Assembly: GCA_021825365.1 (NCBI GenBank) | Contig: JAKAHR010000014.1 | Coordinates: 1 to 64,000 of the forward strand | DNA length: 64,000 bases | Direction: 5' to 3' | Origin: Nitrospirota bacterium | Lineage (GTDB): Bacteria > Nitrospirota > Thermodesulfovibrionia > Thermodesulfovibrionales > UBA6898 | Part shown: positions 57,837 to 64,000 of the stretch, one piece after another | Layout: each line of letters starts with the position of its first letter | Numbering within the stretch: position 1 is the stretch's first letter | Made by a program: the position numbers and the translations under genes | The notes under the pieces: generated by a model | The model's database searches: none | What the model was told of the DNA's origin: nothing | The model's input: only the letters and a program-made list of their open reading frames with translations

Positions 57837-59567
57837 GTGAACAAGAAACGGACGATCATCCTCAATACGGCTGTTGTCTTCGGTTTCTTCATCGTCTTTT
57901 TCCGCCTGGCCGGCCTCATGGTCTTTGACCACCGGATCCTCTCGGAGAAGGCAAAGTCCCAGCAGATCAAGGCACAGGAGATCCGTGTTACGCGGGGCAA
58001 CATCTATGACCGTCGGGGCCGCGATCTCGCCGTCAACATGGAGCTCGAGTCCCTGTACTGCGATGCCCGGGAGGTGACCATAGACCGCAACCGCATGGCG
58101 CGCCTTTCCGCCGCACTCGGCGTAAGCCCCGGGGTCATACAGGCCAAGTTCCAGCAGGACAAGCGATTCACCTGGATTAACCGCAAGCTCGCACCCGAGA
58201 CTGTCCAGCGGGTGAAAAATGCGCTTGGCATGGAGAAGAAGGAATCAGACACCTCCGCCAGGGGTTTCGGGTTCATGCCGGAGGCGAAACGCTTCTATCC
58301 GAAGGGCAACCTTGCTTCCCACATTATCGGGTCAGTCGGCCTGGATAACCAGCCGCTGGAAGGCATCGAACTCAAGTATGACGGCCATCTCAAGACATCA
58401 GGCGGCAAGGTCTATTTCTCACGCGATGCAAGCGGGAAGATGCTCTCGCCGGGCGTTGAGATGGAGGCGCGGGGGAACGACATCCTGCTGACCATCGACG
58501 AGGGGCTGCAGTACATCGTAGAAAAGGAACTGGACAAGGCGATGCTCAAATGGCGGGCGGTCGCTGCGTCGGCCATCATGATGGACCCCTTCACCGGGGA
58601 GATCCTCGCCCTGGCGAACCGGCCTTCGTACGATCTGAACGAGATCGGCCGCTCCGGCAAGAACGAGGTGCGGAACCGCGCGATCACCGACATCTACGAG
58701 CCTGGTTCGACCTTCAAGATTATCGTCGGGACCGCTGCCCTCGAGGAGAACGCCGCTTCCCTGAATTCCACCTTTGACTGCAGTCGCGGGTCTATTGAAG
58801 TGGGAGGCAAGGTGATCCATGACGCCCACCGGCATGGCCAGCTTTCTTTCAAGGAAGTGATCCAGAAATCGTCCAATGTCGGGTCGATCATGATCGGGCT
58901 GCGGCTCGGCAAAGAGACGGTGTATAAATACGCAAAGCTGTACGGCGTGGGCGAAAAGACCGGGATCGACCTGCCGGGCGAGGTGTCCGGCTGGATCCGG
59001 AGCCCGGAACGATGGTCAGCGACGTCGATCGGCGCCATACCCATCGGGCAGGAGGTTGCCGTCACACCCCTTCAGGTCGTACGGGCATATTCAACGATAG
59101 CCAACGGAGGCCTTCTCGTGAAGCCGCACCTGGTTTCGGAGATACGGACGCATGAAGGCCAGACCATATTCAAGTACGGAGAGGACAAGGGCAGGAGAGT
59201 GATATCGGCAAAGACCGCGGAGGTCTTCAGGGATATCCTCAAGTCTGTCGTCGAAGAGGGCGGCACGGCTACCCAGGCGTCAGTCGACGGCAACCAGGTC
59301 GCAGGCAAGACCGGGACCGCCCAGCTGATGGACAGGAACACGAAGCGTTATTCAAAGGACCGTTTCGTCAGCTCCTTCGTCGGATTCGCACCTGCCGACA
59401 ACCCCCGGTTCTCCCTGATTGTCGTCGTCTATGAGCCGAAGGGACAGATATACGGCGGCGTCGTTGCGGCCCCTGTATTCAAGGCGATTACGGACCAGGC
59501 GCTCTCGTATATGAACGTGCCGAGGGACGATAGTTCCCAGAAGAACCTCCTGCTGGTGGCACGATGA
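57837..59567 (+). CDS. ftsI: Penicillin-binding protein 3 (FtsI), septal transpeptidase
   Basis: 576 residues starting at a GTG with an N-terminal membrane helix (TAVVFGFFIVFFRLAGLMVF). The pedestal domain starts RVTRGNIYDRRGRDLAVN. The active-site motifs are EPGSTFKIIV (SxxK), SSNVGS (SxN) and KTGTAQ (KTG). It crosslinks septal peptidoglycan in the periplasm. No PASTA domain is present. It lies 19 bp after ftsL and its stop overlaps murE. Confidence 0.95.
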   Translation: MNKKRTIILNTAVVFGFFIVFFRLAGLMVFDHRILSEKAKSQQIKAQEIRVTRGNIYDRRGRDLAVNMELESLYCDAREVTIDRNRMARLSAALGVSPGVIQAKFQQDKRFTWINRKLAPETVQRVKNALGMEKKESDTSARGFGFMPEAKRFYPKGNLASHIIGSVGLDNQPLEGIELKYDGHLKTSGGKVYFSRDASGKMLSPGVEMEARGNDILLTIDEGLQYIVEKELDKAMLKWRAVAASAIMMDPFTGEILALANRPSYDLNEIGRSGKNEVRNRAITDIYEPGSTFKIIVGTAALEENAASLNSTFDCSRGSIEVGGKVIHDAHRHGQLSFKEVIQKSSNVGSIMIGLRLGKETVYKYAKLYGVGEKTGIDLPGEVSGWIRSPERWSATSIGAIPIGQEVAVTPLQVVRAYSTIANGGLLVKPHLVSEIRTHEGQTIFKYGEDKGRRVISAKTAEVFRDILKSVVEEGGTATQASVDGNQVAGKTGTAQLMDRNTKRYSKDRFVSSFVGFAPADNPRFSLIVVVYEPKGQIYGGVVAAPVFKAITDQALSYMNVPRDDSSQKNLLLVAR

Positions 59568-61042
59568 AACTCGGCATGCTCCTGGAGGGAGTTGCAATGA
59601 CAGGCAGCCCCGCAGACAGCGGCGTCGACATCACCGGTATCGCCTACGATTCCCGCAAGGCGGGCAAGGGCAATCTCTTTGTGGCCGTGCGCGGCGAGCA
59701 TGTCGACGGCCACGTCTTCGCGGCCGACGCCGTCCGCAGGGGCGCTGCTGCGGTCGTCTATGACAAACCGCAGGTGGAGCCGGAACTTGCCGCGTCCGGT
59801 GCGGTGCTCGTCCGCGTCCAGGACAGCCGCAGGGCACTTGCGCCCCTTTCCGCGAATTTCTATGGACGACCCTCGCAGAAACTGGGGATGATCGGCATAA
59901 CCGGGACGAACGGCAAGACCACCACCTCCTACCTGATCAAGTCGATCCTTGAGACCTGGGGCAGGAAGGTGGGACTCATCGGCACGATACAATATATGGT
60001 CGGCACGAAGGTCTTCAGGGCGGACCACACCACGCCCGAGGCGCTTGAGTTCCAGGCGATGCTCAGGCAGATGGTGGATGCCGGCTGCAGCCACGTCGTC
60101 TCGGAGGTCTCGTCCCATGCCCTTGCCCAGGGGAGGGTGGACGATACCGTCTTCGGCACAGCCGTCTTCACCAATCTCACCAGGGACCATCTCGATTTTC
60201 ACCGGACGATGGAGGCATACTTCGACGCCAAGGAACGGCTGTTCAGGGACCTCCTGCATCCCGGCGGCGCCTCGGTGATCAACTATGACGATATATGGGG
60301 CCGCAGGCTGATGGCCCGTGTTTCAGCAGGGACGGTCGTTACGTATGGCCTCGAGACAGGGGCCGATATCAGGGCAGCTGACATCGACAATGCCTTCGAC
60401 GGACTGAGGTTCGCGCTGTTCAGCCGCGACGGGCGCCACGAAGTCGTCTCGTCCCTCACGGGACTGCCGAATGTCTATAACATCCTGGCAGCGGCAGGAG
60501 CGGCAGCGGCCATCGGAGTGCCCTGGAAGGTGATCCTCGAGGGGGTCAGTCAGGCCGGCCCGGTGAAGGGCCGCTTCGAGAAGATCGATGCCGGGCAGAG
60601 CTTCCTCGCTGTCGTGGACTATGCCCATACGGAGGACGCCCTGGAGAGGCTTATCTATACGGCCCGCGGCCTTACCGACGGCAAGGTGATCACCGTCTTC
60701 GGCTGCGGAGGCGACCGGGACAGGGGCAAGAGGCCCCGGATGGGGGCGCTTGCGACGAAATACAGCGACTTCGTAGTCATGACAACCGACAATCCGAGGT
60801 CTGAAGATCCCCTGGAGATCCTGCGGGAGATCGAAAGAGGCGCGGTGCGGAGCAATTACCTTATCGAGCCTGACCGGCAGGTCGCCATCAGGAAGGCGGT
60901 GATGATGGCGGACGAGCATGACGTCGTCCTGGTGGCGGGCAAGGGGCATGAGCAGTATCAGGAGGTGGCGGGGACCCGTATCGCCTTCAGCGACCGCGCG
61001 GTCCTCGAAGAGGCGATACATCGTCTGTCTGAAAAGAAGTAG
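59564..61042 (+). CDS. murE: UDP-MurNAc-tripeptide synthetase MurE
   Basis: 492 residues. The ATP loop is [14 protein letters not shown], and VVDYAHTEDALERLI and CGGDRDRGKRP are the Mur ligase motifs. The specificity motif TTDNPRSEDP contains DNPR, which marks enzymes that add meso-diaminopimelate. It acts in the cytoplasm in the lipid II pathway. It overlaps ftsI by 4 bp. Confidence 0.97.
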   Translation: MKLGMLLEGVAMTGSPADSGVDITGIAYDSRKAGKGNLFVAVRGEHVDGHVFAADAVRRGAAAVVYDKPQVEPELAASGAVLVRVQDSRRALAPLSANFYGRPSQKLGMIGITGTNGKTTTSYLIKSILETWGRKVGLIGTIQYMVGTKVFRADHTTPEALEFQAMLRQMVDAGCSHVVSEVSSHALAQGRVDDTVFGTAVFTNLTRDHLDFHRTMEAYFDAKERLFRDLLHPGGASVINYDDIWGRRLMARVSAGTVVTYGLETGADIRAADIDNAFDGLRFALFSRDGRHEVVSSLTGLPNVYNILAAAGAAAAIGVPWKVILEGVSQAGPVKGRFEKIDAGQSFLAVVDYAHTEDALERLIYTARGLTDGKVITVFGCGGDRDRGKRPRMGALATKYSDFVVMTTDNPRSEDPLEILREIERGAVRSNYLIEPDRQVAIRKAVMMADEHDVVLVAGKGHEQYQEVAGTRIAFSDRAVLEEAIHRLSEKK

Positions 61043-61068
61043 GTAGACGTTTACAAAAAGAAGGGGGC

Positions 61069-62451
61069 ATGGGAGCAGGGAGTATGGGGGTATTGACTGT
61101 TGAAGAGATACTGAAGGCCACGGGCGGAACCGTGCTCCGGAGTGGTGCGTCCGCATTCACCGGCGTCTCCATAGATTCACGGAGCATCAACCCCGGGGAA
61201 CTCTTCATCGCCATCAGGGGAGAGCGGTTCGATGGCCATGATTTTATCACCGCATCCCTGACGGGAAGCGGAGCGATCGTCGAAAGACCACCGGCCGAGC
61301 GGCCCGAGGGAAAGACGATCATCCTCGTAGGCAGCACACTCACCGCGCTCCAGGATATCGCCCGTCACCTGCGCCGGAAGTTCGATGTCCCCGTGGTGGG
61401 AGTCACCGGCACCAACGGCAAGACGACAACCAAGGAATTGATCGCAGCGGTCCTCGGCCGGAGGCACAAGGTCCTCAGGACGACCGGTAATCTCAACAAC
61501 CATATCGGCCTCCCCCTCTGCATAGCCAACATGGCGGGTGATGAAACGGCGATGGTGCTCGAAATGGGTTCCAACGCCGAAGGCGACATCCGGCTGCTCT
61601 GCGGGGTGGGCCTCCCCGGCTACGCGGTGGTGACGAACGTGGGGCCTGCTCATCTTGAGGGATTCGGCAGCATCGAGACTGTCCGAAAGACGGACCTCGA
61701 GATCCTCGAATATGCGAAAACGGTCGTCATCAACGCTGATGACCGTTTCCTGATGGAAGGACTGAAAGGCTTCAGCGGCAAGACGATCACCTACGGCATC
61801 GGGCACGAGGCGGATGTCATGGCCCGCGATATTGCGGAAGGGGACAGCGGTGCGGCATTCCGGCTCTGCTTTCGTGACGGCGGCGATATCGCCATCAGAC
61901 TTTCCATCCCCGGCAGGTTCAATGTCTATAACGCCCTCGCTGCCTCCGCCATCGGCGCGGAACTCGGCATGGGAAAGGACGATATCAGGCGCGGGCTGGA
62001 GCCGTTCTCCGGCGTGCCCCTGCGGATGGAGATCAGGCATGTCATGGGCGCGACGGTGATCAGCGACGTTTATAACGCCAACCCCGCCTCCATGGAGGCC
62101 GCGCTGCAGGAACTGGTCCGTCTGAGAAAGGGCCGGGCGATCGCGGTGCTCGGCGACATGCTCGAACTCGGCAGCCACTCCGTGGCTGCTCACGAACGGC
62201 TCATCGGCCGGCTCGTTGAAGAGGGCGTGGGAGTCCTCATCGCGGTGGGCGGCGAGATGAGGCGGGCTGCAGCCGGATTTTCGGGCACCGCCTATCTGGC
62301 CGAGAATTCGGATACCGCCCGGGACATCCTCCTGGGCATCAGCAGGGAGGGGGACACCATCCTCGTGAAGGGCTCCCGGGGCATGCGCATGGAACGGGTG
62401 CTCGCGGGCCGGGGTGCGGCGGTTCCGAAGGAGGGCAACCATGCTCTATAA
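61069..62451 (+). CDS. murF: UDP-MurNAc-pentapeptide synthetase MurF
   Basis: 460 residues (455 if the ATG at 61084, behind GGAGCAGGGAG, is used). It starts [20 protein letters not shown] and has the ATP loop [29 protein letters not shown] and [14 protein letters not shown]. It adds D-Ala-D-Ala to the tripeptide. The 3' end overlaps mraY by 11 bp. Confidence 0.97.
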   Translation: MGAGSMGVLTVEEILKATGGTVLRSGASAFTGVSIDSRSINPGELFIAIRGERFDGHDFITASLTGSGAIVERPPAERPEGKTIILVGSTLTALQDIARHLRRKFDVPVVGVTGTNGKTTTKELIAAVLGRRHKVLRTTGNLNNHIGLPLCIANMAGDETAMVLEMGSNAEGDIRLLCGVGLPGYAVVTNVGPAHLEGFGSIETVRKTDLEILEYAKTVVINADDRFLMEGLKGFSGKTITYGIGHEADVMARDIAEGDSGAAFRLCFRDGGDIAIRLSIPGRFNVYNALAASAIGAELGMGKDDIRRGLEPFSGVPLRMEIRHVMGATVISDVYNANPASMEAALQELVRLRKGRAIAVLGDMLELGSHSVAAHERLIGRLVEEGVGVLIAVGGEMRRAAAGFSGTAYLAENSDTARDILLGISREGDTILVKGSRGMRMERVLAGRGAAVPKEGNHAL

Positions 62452-63523
62452 GCTCCTCTTCAGCCTCCACGAACTCATGTCGCCGCTGAATGTCTTCCGG
62501 TACATCACCTTCAGGACCGCGCTGGCGATCATCACCGCGATGCTCCTTTCTCTCCTGATCGGGCCGGGGATCATCCGGTGGCTGAAGCAGGTGAGCCTGA
62601 CCCAGCAGATCAGGAACGACGGGCCGCAGACGCATCTGAAGAAATCGGGGACGCCGACCATGGGCGGGCTCATCATCATCGTCTCGATCCTCCTGACTCT
62701 GCTGCTGTGGGGCGACCTGGAGAACAAGTATGTCTGGATCATGCTGGCGTCTCTCGTCGGCTACGGGGCGATCGGCCTGCTCGACGACTATCTCAAGGTA
62801 ATCAGGAAGAACCCCAAGGGACTCCGGGCCTGGTATAAGTTCGGGGCGCAGATCGGCCTCGCCCTGGTCATCGGGGTCATCCTGTACATGAATCCCAAAG
62901 ACCCCTACAACGACGTCCTGAGCGTGCCCTTCTTCAAGAGGTGGCTCGTGGACCTCGGCTGGTTTTACATACCCTTTTCGATACTCGTCATCGTCGGCTC
63001 TTCCAATGCCGTGAACCTTACCGACGGGATCGACGGGCTGGCGGTCGGCCTTGTCGGCATCGCCCTGCTTGCGAACATGATACTCGTCTATATCTCGGGA
63101 AATGCGAAGTTCGCCCAGTACCTCCAGGTGCTCTACCTCCCGGGGACCGGCGAACTGACCGTCGTCTGCGGCGCGATGCTGGGGGCCTCCCTCGGCTTTC
63201 TCTGGTTCAACGCATACCCTGCCGATGTCTTCATGGGGGATGTCGGCTCACTCGGCCTCGGGGGCGCCCTCGGCACCCTGGCCGTTATTACCAAGCACGA
63301 GATAGTCCTGGCGGTTGTTGGAGGGATTTTTGTTATCGAGACGCTTTCCGTCATGTTTCAGGTGGCGTCATTCAAACTGACCGGAAAGCGCATATTCCGC
63401 ATGGCGCCGATCCACCATCATTTCGAATTGAAGGGTTGGCACGAATCAAAGGTCATCATCCGGTTCTGGATCGTGGGGATCATGCTGGCGCTGCTGAGCC
63501 TGGCAACACTGAAATTGAGGTGA
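62441..63523 (+). CDS. mraY: Phospho-MurNAc-pentapeptide translocase MraY
   Basis: Start ATG 62441 follows AAGGAGGG; the longer frame to 62414 is not needed. 360 residues with ten membrane helices. Conserved parts: [53 protein letters not shown] and the HHH site [11 protein letters not shown]. It forms lipid I at the inner membrane from UDP-MurNAc-pentapeptide and undecaprenyl phosphate. Confidence 0.97.
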   Translation: MLYKLLFSLHELMSPLNVFRYITFRTALAIITAMLLSLLIGPGIIRWLKQVSLTQQIRNDGPQTHLKKSGTPTMGGLIIIVSILLTLLLWGDLENKYVWIMLASLVGYGAIGLLDDYLKVIRKNPKGLRAWYKFGAQIGLALVIGVILYMNPKDPYNDVLSVPFFKRWLVDLGWFYIPFSILVIVGSSNAVNLTDGIDGLAVGLVGIALLANMILVYISGNAKFAQYLQVLYLPGTGELTVVCGAMLGASLGFLWFNAYPADVFMGDVGSLGLGGALGTLAVITKHEIVLAVVGGIFVIETLSVMFQVASFKLTGKRIFRMAPIHHHFELKGWHESKVIIRFWIVGIMLALLSLATLKLR

Positions 63524-63525
63524 TC

Positions 63526-64000
63526 ATGAAGAAACATCAAGAACAGCACGGCGCAGAGACCAGGAGGAACGGGCACCATATCCTTCTCCTTGCAGCGGCG
63601 TTTTTCCTGCTGGCCGCTCTTGTCGCCGGCGAGGCCCTTGCCGGTGAGATACTCTCCCGGGCGGCTGTTGTCATGGATTCGGAGACCGGGAGGGTCCTGT
63701 ATGCGAAGAACCCGGACCTCAGGCTGATGCCCGCCAGCACCACCAAGCTCATGACTGCGCTTGTGGTGGTGGAGCGGGCCAATCTCAAGGACGTGGTCAC
63801 GGTCAGCAAGTACGCTGCCTCGGTATCCGCCACGCGCGTGGGCCTCAGGGCGGGCGACCGGGTCACGGTCGAGTCCCTCCTCTATGCCGCCCTCATGAAG
63901 TCGGCGAATGATGCCGCCGTGGCCCTGGCCGAGGCGGTGGCAGGGTCGGAGGAGAAGTTCGTCGAGCTGATGAACAGGAAGGCGATTGCCATCGGCGCCA
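63526..64000 (+). CDS. dacA: D-Ala-D-Ala carboxypeptidase (S11), cut by the window edge
   Basis: ATG 63526 starts two bases after the mraY stop and the frame stays open to the window edge (158 codons). A signal-anchor (LLLAAAFFLLAALVAGEALA) precedes the S11 domain: AVVMDSETGRVLYAKN, the active-site SxxK motif PASTTKLMTALVV and the second motif KSANDAAVAL (SxN). It trims the terminal D-Ala of peptidoglycan. It takes the place normally held by murD in dcw clusters. Confidence 0.9.
   Translation, partial: MKKHQEQHGAETRRNGHHILLLAAAFFLLAALVAGEALAGEILSRAAVVMDSETGRVLYAKNPDLRLMPASTTKLMTALVVVERANLKDVVTVSKYAASVSATRVGLRAGDRVTVESLLYAALMKSANDAAVALAEAVAGSEEKFVELMNRKAIAIGA

Overview
The window looks like a GC-rich bacterial chromosome segment from a Gram-negative anaerobe or facultative anaerobe with a sigma-54 and two-component-rich lifestyle. 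Gram-negative structure is shown by an RND efflux pump, several lipobox proteins, an AmpG-type muropeptide permease and a MurE with the meso-diaminopimelate signature DNPR. The gene mix (PPi-type phosphofructokinase, stand-alone IMP cyclohydrolase, polyferredoxin membrane proteins, two UGA/SECIS selenoprotein genes, large PAS kinases) resembles Nitrospirota or Desulfobacterota-like lineages. That taxonomic placement is inference; no rRNA gene is present.

Layout. 1-2.7 kb is an AT-richer accessory stretch: the end of an IS3-family element that cut a DODA-type dioxygenase gene, small membrane proteins, a truncated HNH-endonuclease-like gene, and a PIN-domain toxin/antitoxin-like pair between two copies of a 66-bp repeat. 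3-13 kb is signalling: a hybrid histidine kinase, an unknown small protein, a tandem pair of Cys-rich proteins, and an NtrC-type regulator overlapping a 1721-aa multi-PAS kinase. 13-21.4 kb holds a GspE/PilB ATPase, AmpG, a DUF1460-type protein and an RND membrane-fusion/pump pair. 21.4-27.6 kb holds a hybrid kinase coupled to a periplasmic binding protein and two divergent NapH-like polyferredoxins around a palindrome. 27.6-32.2 kb is a redox and regulatory cluster with both selenoprotein genes, a PurH N-domain protein, a LuxR regulator and a receiver protein. 32.2-35 kb carries phosphofructokinase and a divergent phosphoglycerate kinase. 35-43.5 kb is a pyrimidine operon (pyrR-pyrB-pyrC-carA-two small genes-carB-DUF6941) whose carA and carB carry GC-rich palindromes inside the coding sequence. 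43.8-51.1 kb has a TPR protein, an ExeA-like ATPase, RadA, ThiD and lipoproteins. 51.2-54.3 kb encodes an M1 peptidase-ChaN-PDZ fusion. 54.4-54.6 kb has a promoter followed by a long-range helix and U-tract, a candidate structured RNA. 56-64 kb is the start of the dcw cell-wall cluster (mraZ-rsmH-ftsL-ftsI-murE-murF-mraY) followed by a D-Ala-D-Ala carboxypeptidase cut by the window edge.

How the genes work together. The dcw genes form one tightly spaced operon likely autoregulated by MraZ at three 10-bp-spaced GTGG boxes. The pyr genes overlap and start with PyrR. The selenoproteins are the strongest hidden signal: in both, the reading frame continues past an in-frame TGA and a 7-bp hairpin with a GG-containing loop lies 23-24 nt downstream, as expected of bacterial SECIS elements. 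No selA, selB or selC was seen here, so those must lie elsewhere in the genome if the reading is right.
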